A DNA stretch of 64,000 bases from Adiantum capillus-veneris. Lineage: Eukaryota; Streptophyta; Polypodiopsida; Polypodiales; Pteridaceae. Positions 46,721-58,358 of this stretch are shown here, in pieces. Within the stretch, counting starts at the first letter, position 1; every line of letters begins with the position of its first letter. The stretch is taken from NCBI GenBank assembly GCA_014529385.2, contig CM043969.1, forward strand, positions 12,420,648-12,484,647, in the 5' to 3' direction. The position numbers were made by a program, and so were the translations under genes. The notes below the pieces were generated by a model. The model ran no database searches and had not been told where the DNA came from. It saw only the letters and a list, made by a program, of their open reading frames with translations.

Positions 46721-47210
46721 GTGCTTCTTTCATGCTTTTTGGATTCTTCAATTCCACATGTGAACACAAGGTAGGTTTCAGCTTTCTTATAAACATTTTC
46801 AACCTCTCAAATTGCATGTGTGTACCATGTAACTCTTTCACTGACATCACATTAGCATACTTCACACACTTTTCCCATTGCATCCATACATCATTGAACC
46901 TCTTCCAAAAGCAAGAAACAAACTCATCTTCGCACATAGATAAGCTCTTCACCCTTGACCAAGCTTCATTTGGAGTTGGCATCACTACATATCTTTGAAG
47001 AAATAATGCTTCCAAGAGTGAACAACAACTCTTATTTGCATCATTCAAGTTCTTATACCACACATAAGCATCACCCTCAAGCAAGAGAGGAAACATACGC
47101 AACCATTCTGCTTCACAATCATTCCCTGTCAGTAAACATTGCCATTGTACCTGTCTCAAGAACCTTCTCGGGTCCTTATCATCTTCACCTGTAAAACTTG
47201 GAGAACTCAT
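46482..47210 (-). CDS. Gag (capsid) of the nested LTR element, truncated
   Basis: 242 codons from ATG 47210-47208. The start MSSPSFTGEDDKDPRRFLRQ and the FPLLLEGDAYVWYKNL block match the Retrotrans_gag pattern of plant Ty3/gypsy elements, with the F..RY / W..V block following (FLQRYVVMPTPNEAWSRVKS). No zinc knuckle is visible. The ORF ends early, because of the tandem duplication just downstream. It would form particles only if complete, and any reverse transcription would need enzymes from another element. Confidence 0.75.
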   Translation of the reverse strand: MSSPSFTGEDDKDPRRFLRQVQWQCLLTGNDCEAEWLRMFPLLLEGDAYVWYKNLNDANKSCCSLLEALFLQRYVVMPTPNEAWSRVKSLSMCEDEFVSCFWKRFNDVWMQWEKCVKYANVMSVKELHGTHMQFERLKMFIRKLKPTLCSHVELKNPKSMKEALHVAYNKERKIRLMVGLDAPPKIEDMHLVDLLYKVFENVHELEKPLSIDEEEKKHANVAACDHVEENDIHVVNAYDVDI

Positions 47211-47283
47211 GAAAACAACTTACAAATAGAAGGTTGAGGTTGACTCCAGGGAAAGTCTCAACCGGAGAGCCAAACAAGATCCT

Positions 47284-47304
47284 CAGAAAGGGGGCACCAA
47301 AACA
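47284..47304 (-). other. Primer-binding site of the nested element
   Basis: On the minus strand, directly inside the 5' LTR end, the sequence reads ttttggtgccccctttctga. It shares the TTGGTGCCCCC core with the other two LTR elements in this window. Confidence 0.7.
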
Positions 47305-48319
47305 TGTGAGGGATTTGGGGGTAGCCTCTACAACACCTCCATACTCACAAGATATATGAGGAAAAGTAAAGTAGCTCTCACAAGAGGATAGGATCCGATC
47401 TCTACTCACAAACACACTCACCCTTGCATGCAAAAAACCCCGCCTACACTCGACTAGCTTCCCTCTATACTGTCACAACCCTAGCTATGATCAATTGCAG
47501 TCAAGGAAGCAAAAAGGCACTAAATTTTGGACAAAAAAACCAATGAAAACCAAGGAAAATCTCTGCACTTTTGTTCATAAACACCATACCCTCACACCAT
47601 CTCAGCAGCCCTTGCATATGTAGGAAGGGGCTCCAAAGTCGCTCCCAACCATGCACACAAACCCATCAAAAACCATGCCAATCATGAGTTATACAAAAAA
47701 TAATGATGGTCAGCTAGAAAACTCAGAAAAAACCATGGAAAACATGGGGAAACAACCTCCCATTCACAACAATAACAAGGGGCTTTCACTACCAAACCTC
47801 AGTAGAGCAGGCAACACGTACAAGAGAGCTTCGCTTTACGCAGCTTCCATCACCAAAAAGAGAGAAGAGGGTTGAAAGTGCAGAGGTCACCACCCATGTT
47901 TATGGCCTTCTTGATGAGAGACACACTCTCCAATCAAGGCTCCAGGTCCTCGCACACACACATGGGCACCTCCACTACACAACCCCACACACCACCGCAG
48001 ACTGCAACAAGAGAGGCTTTCTTCTTCACAGCTGAAAACTCCTACTCACTCACGACTCCAAGCTGATAAAATTTCAGTTTTTCTTCATATTTTTAAATCA
48101 CTTACTCACACTTTGAATTCTTGACACTCCTATGTACAAAAACAACAAAACTATGTACCCCGCACAACTGGCCCGCATGCATAGAGACAGCTGGCACACA
48201 CCACCTTTGTACACTTTGTACAAGCATGCTTTATTAACATCCAAGAGGTTTGAGATAACCAAAAAACATTTCGCAAAGACTTTGGGGTGGTCCGCACCAT
48301 TTCGCCAAAACACGTCACA
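47305..48319 (-). repeat. 5' LTR of the nested element (1015 bp)
   Basis: Same ends as the left copy but about 118 bp longer, because of an extra stretch near 48000-48122 (from gcaacaagagaggctttc) absent from the left LTR. Either an insertion here or a deletion there. Confidence 0.9.
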
Positions 48320-51300
48320 CCGTGAGGGTGGACCAAGCCGCTACTCCCCAAGTGTACTGTCAAGCCGTGGAGAGAGCAGGCATCAGTTGTTGAAGAACAC
48401 GTAGCCACATCTGTTGGGCCAAGGGACAGTCGCAAAGACAGTGATGCTCACTCTCCACAAGGTGATCACAAGTTGCACATGCGGCGGAGAGACTACTATG
48501 CAGTAGCCAGATCCCAACTGTTGTAGCTCTGTGTGCGACCTGCCACCACTGAGACAAGGTGACTCGTCTCGACTGTATGGAGTCCCACAACCTCTCCCAG
48601 AAGGCTGCCAAGAACTCTGTTGTGAGACCCTCCTCATGCCAATGAGGTCCTGCAGCGGGGCGGGCCTCTCTCTGTGCTGCTAGTATATGACGTCCCAGTT
48701 GAACAATGTACTGAAAGAACCGGACGCCTGGGTGGTCTGCAGAAGAGAAGGGGTCCCTCCAGAGCCACTAGCCAGGATCCGACTGTACTCGTGCCAGTAA
48801 ACAACACTCCCAAGCTCACAGCCTCCAGTGTCCAGTCTCAAGAGGTGCTGGGTCAGGATCTATGACACAACTCCTCCCATAGATGCCCACTACTTGGATC
48901 CTCGAAAAACAACACTCTGCCACCTACGAGGCCTCTACTGCAACTTGTTGTAGGTGGCCCCACCCTGAAGATCGAAGAAAAGGGATGGAACAGTCTCTGA
49001 GCAGGCCCTGATTGAGATGAGAACCTCAAGTTGAGTGAAGGCTCCCATCCACCTGGGTGCTACTGGCTCGAGAGGCATAAGCCACTCAGCTGGAACTGCC
49101 TCTAAGATGTCCTGGCACATGCTCTGCACCCCTCTCATGCCCTGTAGTAGCTGGAACCCTTGCATCTCCTCTGACAAGCTTGTGAACTCTAACCAGTCAC
49201 CTAGAGAGCATGCTGGACCCGCTGCCATGGGACCCCAGGAAACATGAGGCCGACTACCAACCAAGTGGCCTCTCTGAGTGATAACCATGGGGTTCTAGAC
49301 AAGGGGCTGCCGTAAGCGCTCCTCCATACAAGTAGGTTGTTTCTGATCCAGGCCTCGCCGCAAGAGCTCCCAAGATCGAAGAAAACTCACAACGAAGAGG
49401 TCCTCCAGTCTCCTTCTCAAACCAACTCTGCGCATCGCTTGGCATCCAATCGGGCACATGAGCACTACCAATCGAGAAAGCCACTGTCTTTCTCTAGTTG
49501 ATCAGTGTGCCTGATGCACAATAGAAGGTCTCTAGAGCCTGCTCACACCAGTGAAGGTTGGCCTCCTGGACATCTAAGTACAAGGGTGAGTCGTTGGCAA
49601 ACTCAACGTCCAGTAGCTCATCTCCCCAAATAGGGAGTGCTAAGCCCCGTAGACCAGCCTGTTGTGACACTAAAAACCTGCTCATCACCTCCGCATAGAA
49701 CAGAAAGAGGAAGGGGGCAAGAGGACAGCCCTGTCTGACTGAGTGTGTGAGCATGAAGCAATCACCTTTACCTCCTACCAAAAGTACCTAATTGTGATCC
49801 TATCTGTACAAAGCTGACACCTCTCTGATCCAAGAATCTGAGAAACCCATCCTGCATAGAGTTCCCTCTAAGAAGTCCCAGTCAACTCTGTCGTATGCCT
49901 TCTCAAAATCGAGAAGAAAAATCACTAGGTCCTCACCACAGAGCCGTGCTAGGGTAGAAGCCTCCGAAAAAGTAAAGATGTTGTCAAGGATACTGCGTTC
50001 CTTGGCAAAACCTGTCTCAGTCCCATGTATAAGGCTCTCTAGAAGTGGCCGAATCCTCAAACTCAGAGCCTTGGCAAGAATTTTGTAGGCTGAGTTGAGG
50101 ATGGTGATGGGGCATCACTGTCGAATCTCATCCAAGGAGCCATCCTCCTTGGGAATGAGGTAGATCAGGCCCTCACTCATGTTGTCAGGAATCACTCCTT
50201 TGTGAAAAATGTACCGAAAAGCACTATAGAGATCTGGGCCAAGCAGGTCCCAGTACTCCAAGAAAAAATTGGGAGTCAGCCCATCCTCACCTGGATAGCT
50301 ACCACGGGGGAGGGCCCTAAGAGCCGTGTGCAGCTCCTCAAGCTAAAGTGGCAGCTCAAGCCTCTTACGCATCTCCTCAGTCACAAGACAAGGCATCTGT
50401 GCCCAAACCTACTCCCCTGCATGCATCTTGACGCTCTGATTGGGACTCTGCAGCAAGTAAGTCACGATAAAAGTCAGTACCAACTGCACGCATATCCTCG
50501 GGCTCAGAAGCAACTGACCCGTCGGGCCTCCTCAATTGACTGACCTTGGCATGCAAATGCCAAGGTCCCACTACCTCAAAGAAAGCACCAGTCACTCTGT
50601 CGCCCACCTGGGTCCACTCAGATGCCTGTCAGTGCAAATCAAACTCATGTCGCCTCTCCTCTATGCTAACAAGCTCCTATGGAGCCTAGTGTAGATGCTC
50701 CTCCAACCAAGGACTGTCTGGATGCTGCTCGTGCATCCTCTGTAACGAAGCAATGCCCCTTCTGAGATGCTGCTCCTCCTCTCTCACTGCAGCCCGGTGA
50801 GCCAGAGACTCCTGGAGAAAGAAACGACTAATCTGAGCTAGGCCTGAGGCCACTCTGTTAGCAGGAGCATCCTCCCTCTCCAAGCTCTCTCTCTAGAGAG
50901 CCTCTACCCGCTCTCTGAGTGGTGCTGAGTCCAACAAGACCCTCTCTGGGATGCGAAGCATCGTGCTACCACTCCTCTTTCTGTCTACCACTGTGAAGAT
51001 CACTAGTGCATGGTCTGAGAAGGAAGTCCCTGGCAGAATGCCCATTGTCCCTCCCAATTAACTAAAATGGTCACTAGTGTAGAAGCGATATATCCATGAT
51101 AGATTCACTCCTCCCACTCTGCGGTCCGAATGAGAGAAGGCAAGGCTGTCTGGGGGCCTCACAAAACCAGAGTGCTACCAAACATCCGAGACCCTCAGAG
51201 TCATACAAATCCTCCCCCAAGCTGCGAGCTGAACTCCTTGCACAGTAGCATGGCTACCACCAATCCTGTCAGAAGGGTCCTCCAACATGTTGAAGTCTCC

Positions 51301-51730
51301 TCTTATGCACCAGTGTTCTGCCTACGGTAGATACTCAACTATCTGTGACCAAAACTCTGCTCGAGCACTCGCCACATTGGGCGCATAGATGTTCACGAAG
51401 ACCACTAGGCAACCCTGAACCAGCATAGTAATCCACTGAGCCCTGCCTGGCACAATAATCCGTCTGCCCACAATGGCCTGTTGCAAAGAGTCCGCAATAG
51501 TCATACATACCCCACCCTGGATGCCTCCAGATCCAAAAGCAGCTGACTAGAAAGTATCATATTGTCCACGCAAGAGCTGACCACATCTAATGTGGCTCTC
51601 ACATAGATGGTGTTCCTGAAGCATAAGGAGATCAATCTCTCCTCCCACAAGGCAACACTGAAGCTCCTGACATAGTAGGCCCCGCTAACGTTGAAACTGG
51701 GGCCCACCTAGTCCCTGCATGCTCCATGAG
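48320..51730 (-). pseudogene. LINE ORF2: endonuclease, reverse transcriptase, zinc tail
   Basis: Minus strand, in order. AP-like endonuclease (~51.65-51.32 kb): IDLLMLQEHHL holds the catalytic Glu, then GGVCMTIADSL and VNIYAPNVASARAEFW. Reverse transcriptase (~50.33-49.49 kb): PGEDGLTPNFFLEYW, LIYLIPKEDGS, CPITILNSAYKILAKAL, FLLDFEKAYDRVDW, HSVRQGCPLAPFLF, then the active-site block reads EFANDSPLYLD, so the second catalytic Asp of FADD is Asn. A zf-RVT zinc region is near 48.48-48.40 kb (CATCDHLVESEHHCLCDCP). One TGA stands where Trp is expected before CPITILN, and other stops are scattered. The active-site change and stops make it non-functional. Confidence 0.88.
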
Positions 51731-52909
51731 ACGATCCTCATGGGGAGCGGAGAGAACAGATGCTGCCGCAGCAGCTAGACGGGCTATCTTCGAGGCTAGC
51801 TTGGATGAGGAGTAATCCACATCCGACCGTCCTCTAGATAGGCGTGACTGCAACAAGTACCTGGCCCAAGCCCAACCAGAGCGAGCCGTACGTAAAGCAA
51901 CCTCCTCTGTCCAAGAATCCTCATGAATGTATACATAGCATGGCAAGCACTATGTATCAGCAAAGAAGTACACCACAATGTGTCTACATCCTGCTGAAGT
52001 TGAAGGTGTCACCGCAAACTTGGCCAATGGCCACAAAGCATGTCTATAACTCCTAATTCTCCCATGTGGTGGGAGAACTCCAGGACCTATGTGTGCAACC
52101 ATCCCAACACTGCGTCGAGAGTCCACTCTGTCTGGTCCCTGCCGCAAAAAGGGAAAGGAGAAGCCAACTACAGAGTCCAAGGCCTCTGTCCCCCTAGCTG
52201 CAAGGAACATAACATGGACCTTGAAGCAAGCTACCTCATGGTCTACTGAGGGGTCGCCGAGAAAATGAGTGAAGTCCTAGTCGAAGAAGTCCATCGGCGT
52301 CGGATGTCAATGCTCATCAGACCATGAGGGATAGCTGCAAGGGGAGACGTTTGTACCTGTAGAGGGGATCAGAAGAAAGGATGGACCTCTCTTGCCAAGC
52401 GACTCGCGGAAAAGGTGCTTCCAAGAGATCTCCTAGCAGCCAGAGAAGGCCCTGCCCCCTGGGTCGATTGTGGAACTGAAGCGGGAGGGAGGGGGAGAAG
52501 GAGCAGGGGGGAGCAGTGGAGAAGAGGGGCGGGGGGGAGCGACAGAGGTAAAGGGGCAGGAGGAAGAGGCGGCGGGAGCAGGAGGTGGTGGGGAGGATGA
52601 GGAAGAGGGGGGGAACTCTAGGGGGGGAGGGACTCTCGACGGTGCAGCTGGGGTGGGGGTTGGAGCAGGGACCTCATCTAGCTCAAGAGGACTAAACCGG
52701 TTCCTCCTCGTGGAAACCCACTGCTGTTGAGTAGGTGCCTGAGGACCACTCTGAGTGCGAGGCAGACGTTGTGGCCCCTATCGTCATCGACCACGGACCT
52801 GCTACCATCCCTCCTCCACTGGAGCCCCAGGCTCAGAAGGTGGCTCTACATGTGTGTGCTGTGTCTCTGTCTGTGTCTGCTGGCCAGCCCTTGCAGACTG
52901 GGACTGAGG
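51731..52909 (-). other. LINE ORF1-ORF2 linker region
   Basis: Between the zinc-knuckle end of ORF1 and the endonuclease. GC-rich; the minus strand encodes Pro-rich low-complexity sequence around 52.46-52.70 kb. Frames are broken and no domain was identified. Likely the variable C-terminal tail of ORF1. Confidence 0.5.
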
Positions 52910-53620
52910 CTATGGTGTAGGTTGAGGCCTCCTTCGTGGACAGGCCTTTGCTAGATGGCCCATCTGTCCACAAATGAAGCACTGGTTTGTGAGGCCCGAA
53001 TACTCCACACTCTGTCTAAACCAACCCCCACTCACCCGAGGCAGAAGGATAACCTTCGGGAGCATGTGAGTGTCTCTGACCAAAACACGAACTAAGGGAA
53101 TGCCAGCCACCCTGGCAGCTACTGAGGCTGCCATGCGAGGTGTCTCCAGGACCGTCCCTATGGCTGAGACGATCCTGGACAAAAGTGGTAAGTACGCCCT
53201 CCGCAAACTTGGAAAGTAGACAGAGATGGGGATGTCTGCCTCCTCTACTAGAAGATCCAAAGCAGGGTTGAAACCATGTCTCCACTGTCGAAAGTGGGCT
53301 CGTGCTGCTCGGATGGTCAACGGACTCATGGCGATGACCTTGGACGCCATCTCGGAGGTCTGAAACTCGACTGATAGTAACCTCGTCCGAGTATTTGTAT
53401 GTCCAAGATCTTGCCCACCTCTTCCAGAAGGGGGGCCTGGAGAAGGTCACATAGCTCTCCTCTGCTAGGTCGGGTGCCGAGAATCTTGCAGATGACAAAA
53501 TTTGCCTGCAAGAACTCTACCTCTGTGGCTAGGCTCGCTTTCTCTGTCAGAAAAAGAGCAAGTTGAATGGTGGCCTCAGCGGGGTTGGGCGAGGTTGCTT
53601 CAGATGAGTCCCTCTATGGC
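52910..53620 (-). pseudogene. LINE ORF1: DUF4283-like RNA-binding protein with zinc knuckle
   Basis: Starts around 53.6 kb with a frame reading AFLTE-type sequence into NFVICKILGTRPSRGEL. The same domain continues in another frame from ~53.37 kb (MASKVIAMSPLTIRAARAHF, then QWRHGFNPALDLL), as in plant DUF4283. It ends with one CCHC knuckle, CFICGQMGHLAKAC (CX2CX4HX4C), near 52.97 kb. The frame change around 53.36 kb is a mutation. In the family, ORF1 binds the LINE RNA to form the retrotransposition particle. Confidence 0.8.
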
Positions 53621-53748
53621 GGAGCTGGAGCCTCCATCTGTGTCTACTGCTGTGGTGAGGAGGAGAACGGTGAAGAGACTCTGCAACCGAGCACGTCCAA
53701 GAAGAAGTGTTGCTAGAGCCAACTGCAGGAATCTTCGGGAAAGAAGAA

Positions 53749-54000
53749 GACGCGGGGGGGGGGGGGACATGAAAGGGGGTATAGGGCGGGCTGGGAGGCA
53801 ACGTGAGCAAGGGGCAGTGGGAGGGAATGAGCAACAGGGGGCGGGCGGGCTGGGCTGTCGTGCGCAAGGGCAGGCGGGGGCGGGAGGCAGCACGAGGACA
53901 GGTAGGGGCGGGGGGCAGCGTAAGGGTAGCGAGCGAGGGCAGGCGAGAGCTGGGGGTAGTGCGAGGGCAGCGAGGGGGGAGTCAGTGATGGCGCAGCAAA

Positions 54001-54030
<30 letters not shown>
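53749..54030. repeat. G-rich low-complexity tract in LINE 5' UTR
   Basis: Purine/G-rich on the plus strand with a G run at 53754-53766 and a second of about 30 G at 54001-54030. Open frames through it (Gly/Arg-rich or Pro-rich) are composition artefacts. Confidence 0.85.
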
Positions 54031-54032
<2 letters not shown>

Positions 54033-54067
54033 CAACAGTAGCAAGCAGCTTCACCCAAAATCAGAGC

Positions 54068-54202
54068 AAGACACTCTTGTTCGTACAGTGGTTGAAAAGG
54101 AGACATCCCAATTGAGCGTTGGAGTGAGGATTTATACTCAAATTCAACCAAATACAAATATCTAGTCCACTTCCTTTGCTCATGCATACAATAAGCTCTT
54201 AA
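54068..54202 (-). pseudogene. Chromovirus integrase, middle piece
   Basis: Minus strand reads RAYCMHEQRKWTRYLYLVEF, then SSLQRSIGMSPFQPLY, the end of the integrase core in Ty3/gypsy elements. It begins with the LINE target duplication and continues across the LINE into 43380. Its upstream neighbour is split off by the inverted-repeat element at 54203-54791. Confidence 0.9.
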
Positions 54203-54791
54203 CACTAGACTTGTAATGAGCCACAAAACTGGCTGGAGCCACTCACATCAGGATTCTAGTAAACGAAATATAACTTTTGTATATGATATCAAAATTTCAT
54301 GAAACCTCTGAATTATGGGTTCAAGATATAAAGAAAGTTTCTAAAAACACAATTTACATAAAAAGCTCAAAAATAAAAAATCTGTTTTTTAAAATTAGCA
54401 AATTATACGTAAAACTGTACTTCACTACTTGGAGAAGTAAAAAATGTCAACAATCTTTATATATGGGTTAAAAAAGCTTGGTACATCTATCAAATACCTA
54501 TTGAGGGATTTTTCAGCAAAGTTTGTCCTGATTAACAATGATTTGATTTACTTTCAAGAGAAAATAGAAACAAATTGTCCATCCGCACAAATTAGTTGTA
54601 GAAGATGGCAATGGAAAGACACCTTTAGACCTTCATTTAGCTCTGTACTATTTTTTATCAACTCATATTGAGTGTTGGTCAAAATTCCTTGAAACCATTT
54701 TCTATTTACTTAACTAACATAGTGTTGGATTTTTTTTTTTACAAAAGCCTTGAAAAGACACAAAAGTGGCTAATTTTTCATAGGACTAGTG
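54203..54791. mobile_element. Non-autonomous inverted-repeat DNA element (~589 bp)
   Basis: Sits in the chromovirus integrase between codons for D-M-L and R-A-Y. It is flanked by TTAA on both sides (54199-54202 and 54792-54795). Its ends are imperfect inverted repeats: CACTAGACTTGTAATGAGCC on the left and, read inward from the right, CACTAGTCCTATGAAAAATT. It has no coding capacity and is AT-rich. The superfamily is unclear: the CACTA-like tip suggests CACTA (3-bp duplications), whereas TTAA suggests piggyBac, and a TA duplication with ACACTAG tips would also fit. Confidence 0.7.
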
Positions 54792-54985
54792 TTAACATGT
54801 CTTCAATGATTTGATTTTTCCTTTATGTGTGCCCATCAGTTTGAGGATGATAAGTAGTACTAGAGGCAAACCGAGTTCTTGTAGCTGAGAATAATGCTTT
54901 CCAAAAATTTGAGGTGAACTCCTCATCACCATCACAAATTATCGGGCGAGGTAAACCGTTGTCGAGAAATTTGTGGTCTTGCTAG
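54792..54985 (-). pseudogene. Chromovirus integrase core, upstream piece
   Basis: Minus strand reads NGLPRPIICDGDEEFTSNFW, then KALFSATRTRFASSTTYHPQ, the D-containing centre of the integrase core up to TDGH. The homology stops near 54985, so the rest of the chromovirus (gag, protease, RT) is missing. Confidence 0.88.
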
Positions 54986-57009
54986 GAAAGCACCGGGCTT
55001 TTGGCTGTGAGATTTTATGAGCGAACTCCAAAAAACTATATAAAGGAGTTAAACCATAGATGCCATGAAGTCTAGGGTTTGGAAGGAAGTGCAATTAAAG
55101 AAGCCCCACTCTTTCTCTCTTGCACTCACACACACAAAGAAAGAACACAAAAGAGAACATCAAAACAACACAAAGATGAAAACATCAAGGCTATGTTCAT
55201 ATCATATCATGGGTAATATGAAAGGGTTAGTAGATGAGTTAATGGCATTAAATCTTTGCTGACCAAACAGGCTACGAATTGTTCTTTGGAATTGTAGTTT
55301 TATGCTTACCATAATATATATGTTTTGTCTAGTGATTGGGATTACTTGTGTGTACAAATCCTCTTGGTTCATAGCAAGATAACTATACTTACGTCAAAAG
55401 AGAAGTTATAGTCTATAAGAGGTAGTATGATGGGATCCGACGAAAGAAGTATTTAATTGAAACTTTTTGGGCCAAAGAGAAACATTATACGTTGTTGAAA
55501 GTGTATTTTACAGCTAATACATACGTTAATTCTAATAGACCGCACAGAGTGAAAGCGATAGAAATTCTCATCATGTGGATTATTCATCTAGGATAACTCT
55601 AAGGATACTGCGGGGAGAGCTGTACATGTAGCAAGGAGAACCTAGAATTTGTAGAGAGAATGAATTTCTAAGAGTGAGAGAGATAGGTTTGGCTAGAGAG
55701 GGAGATGAGATTAGAGATATATGTTGGATTAGAGGTGAAAAAGAAAACAACAAGAAATCAACAAAATATCAAAGTAGAACACATCTTACTTGATAAACCC
55801 TTCGGGAATTATTCACCATTTTTATGGAGATAGAAGAAGAGGAAAGACTTCAAGCCTTGATTGATGCACCAAATTCAAGTCCTTCTTGAATTAGGGCTTA
55901 TCTTCCAAGGATACCTTACAAGAATGGCTACTCTTCCTCTAGGAGTAAGTGTAGGCTTAGGCTTATGTTATGTCTAAGTACAATTAGGAATTACTACTCT
56001 CACTCCCTCATGAATTCCTCTCACAAATGGTTTGAATGCTTCAATGGTTTTCAAGGAAGAAGAGGTCTCCTCCAAGGGTTTACACAAGAAGAGAAGAGCT
56101 AGTGTGAACAGAAACTAGAAAAGTTTGAAATGAGTTGTCCCTGCATGATGTGGGCAGACTGGGGTCCAATGTTTTGATTATATCTCCTCAACCGTGGCTC
56201 CAAATTAAAAAAACAAATAGGAACAAAAAATTCAGCTCATTAGCTACGACTCCTTTTTTATATACGTTTTCCAATTTGGATTGGAACATTGTGTTAAAAA
56301 ATCATCAAAATAGGGTACAATTTGGCAGCAAAAGTCTTCTTATGGTCCCCTTAGCCTAGACTTTCATTTGATTCCAATGGACACCTCATGCAATATGAAA
56401 GCATGACATTGCTACTTGACAAAGTTTTGTAATCATACTTGCAATAATGCATTAAAATAGGTGTATCTTTGAAAATCATGACACCTAGTGTCCCATTAGG
56501 ATATGATTCCTTCCTAGTAGCTATTAAAAAGAAATATAATAAATATATGAAAAATACATAGAATATTTATATATTACTCTAGATATAGGATCTAGCTAGG
56601 GTGTGAGATGATATTGAGATAGTAGAAATAAAGAATCAATGCTTTTTGCCCCAAGTTAAAGAGGCGGAGCTATTGACACTTTTTCCATAGTACTTTTTGA
56701 CGGTAAAGTAAGAATATGTTACCCTTGAGATAAATAATGGGATGAGATCGAAAGCTTATTATTATACTTAGATATGCATATGTAAATTATAGGAAATATA
56801 ATTATGTATCTAAAAGGTTGCAAGATAGATCTTGTAGCATGCGTTCCCACTATGTACGTGTCACAACACGACATCCACCCCCTCTAAAACTGCACATCCT
56901 CCGGTATATGTCACATTTTCTCTTTGTAAGATCAGCCCTCTTGTACATCTTCCTTGTTTTCATCTTTACTCGCAACTTCCAAAGCTTCATCTTCAATTTG
57001 ATTGTCACC
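54986..57009. other. Spacer, mostly unassigned
   Basis: AT-rich, low coding potential. It may belong wholly or partly to the long LTR of the Tat-like element to the right; the other LTR is outside the window, so this cannot be decided. The only recognisable item is the protein-module copy listed at 55160-55330. Confidence 0.4.
55160..55330 (-). pseudogene. Copy of the small pre-gag ORF module, inverted
   Basis: Minus-strand translation (INSSTNPFILPMI, one stop, then LDVFIFVLF and stop) parallels the last ~50 residues of the small ORF at 59280-59492 (INASINPFILPLI, LDVFIFVLY and stop), including KLQFQRTIRSL versus KLRFQNIIRNL. It is a diverged copy in the opposite direction, about 4 kb from the original, with no gag after it. 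Confidence 0.65.
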
Positions 57010-57984
57010 TGTTGATCCGAGCCTATCACAAATTTTTGTTTATCATATTTTGTTGGTTTTCCTTGCTTCTAGAGGTTTACAATAAAAGAAAGAGTGAGAA
57101 CAACCTCTTGGAAAAATTAGAAAAAAAAATGATTTGATAGGAATTTTTTCTTGACTAGTTCACCGGAGGTGAAAGGTAGAGGGAGAACCTAGTGGTAAAG
57201 GGAAGGGAAAATATGTAAATGTGAAAAGAAAAGATATGATGTGGTTGTGGAGCCATGCACCCATGATTCAAGGGTCATGAGTGGCTCATATCATCATGGC
57301 TTTGGAGCCATATGATGATTCAAACAAATGGGACCCAAGTGGAAGACTTGGTAAAGAAAGGAACCAGACACATGATTTTGCTGAATTTTTAAAAAATACT
57401 TCCACTCCGATCCAAGAAACGTTGTCTTCATCAAAGTTGTAGCTGATGAGCTGGAGATTTTGGCCATATTTTTTTTATAATTTTTGCATCTATGGTCTAG
57501 GAGATATGGCCAAAATGGCGGACGCCAGTTTTTTCAACTGTGGTGGAGACCACCCCCTCTACCTTTACACACACACACACCCTTCCTTTTCCACATTGAG
57601 ACCTTCTCTAAAAATCAGCCATTAGTCTTCTCACCCTCCTCTCCTTCCTCCTCTCTCTCAAGCTCAAAAACCCATCAAAATTCCTCTTCTAATCACCTCT
57701 CAAGTCATTCTTAATCTTGTTGTAATTCATAAGTTCTCATTCAACCCCTTTCTATTATTACTAGATATGTATTGATTTTATGTAGATTCTTTACATTTTA
57801 AAATAAGGAATCTCTTGGACTCAAGCTATGGAGGAAGGAGTGAAGACAACACAAGTGATGATGGAGCTAATTGGTCAACAAATCACTTGGAAGGAGCTTC
57901 TTCATTGGTTGAATGTCCCTAATCAAGCTTCATTTGTACAAATTACACTTGGGTCTTAACCTCACTCCTAATCACTCTCTTTCC

Positions 57985-57992
57985 TATATAAA
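57985..57992 (+). promoter_or_regulatory. TATA box of the Tat-like LTR
   Basis: tcctatataaagaggcc is a strong plant TATA context, ~490 bp before the LTR end. Confidence 0.6.
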
Positions 57993-58302
57993 GAGGCCTT
58001 CCCCTTTGTAATTTCAAGCTTCCCTCAGCCCCATTGAGTCTTTGTATCACTCACCATAAGCCCATAAGCTCATTCATTCACTCTATTTTTGCACATTCTA
58101 GAGTGCAAATTGTTTCATGCTAGCAACCTCTCCTCCTCTTACTTATGTTAATTAATCTTTTATATGTGTGTGAGAGTGCTTGATGTGATCTTGGCTAATC
58201 CGTGAGTGGTTGTTTGGTAATCTACATGACTATTTGTGTTGGAAGTGTTTTGAAGTCATCCATTCCTTGTACACACACTAAGGTTAATGCTTCATTCATA
58301 GT

Positions 58303-58306
<4 letters not shown>

Positions 58307-58355
<49 letters not shown>
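58307..58355 (+). repeat. (TC)n microsatellite in the LTR
   Basis: About 24 TC units, downstream of the TATA box, so probably in the transcribed leader. Confidence 0.95.

Positions 58356-58358
<3 letters not shown>

Larger units (their letters stand above)
43948..48319 (-). mobile_element. Gag-only LTR retrotransposon inside the LINE
   Basis: Two near-identical LTRs (43948-44846 and 47305-48319) with TGTGA...TCACA ends flank ~2.46 kb. Coding is on the minus strand, so the right copy is the 5' LTR. Inside are gag and an acidic ORF but no protease, RT or integrase. The flanking LINE sequence shows ccgt on both sides (43944-43947 and 48320-48323), a 4-base match where 5 is usual. Near-identity of the LTRs marks it as the youngest layer of the nest. 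Confidence 0.92.
43381..54067 (-). mobile_element. L1-type LINE, probably full length, interrupted
   Basis: Minus-strand non-LTR retrotransposon. Its 3' poly(A) appears as a T run at 43381-43391, and its 5' end (gctctgattttgggtgaagc) is at 54067. Both sides carry the 9-bp duplication aagacactc. Removing the insert brings the chromovirus integrase reading back together (LYEQECL on one side, ECLTPLKW on the other). Subtracting the LTR element nested inside leaves ~6.3 kb, the usual size of a complete plant L1. Order from the 5' end: G-rich 5' UTR, ORF1, endonuclease, RT, zinc-finger tail. Several stops and at least one frameshift make it inactive. Confidence 0.92.

Noticed and set aside
49035..52249. 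Plus-strand ORFs of 60-113 codons
   Set aside because: Antisense to the LINE ORF2 and ORF1-ORF2 linker; no conserved content.
53502..54054. Gly/Arg-rich (plus) and Pro-rich (minus) ORFs up to 179 codons
   Set aside because: They run through the G-rich LINE 5' UTR and homopolymer G tracts.
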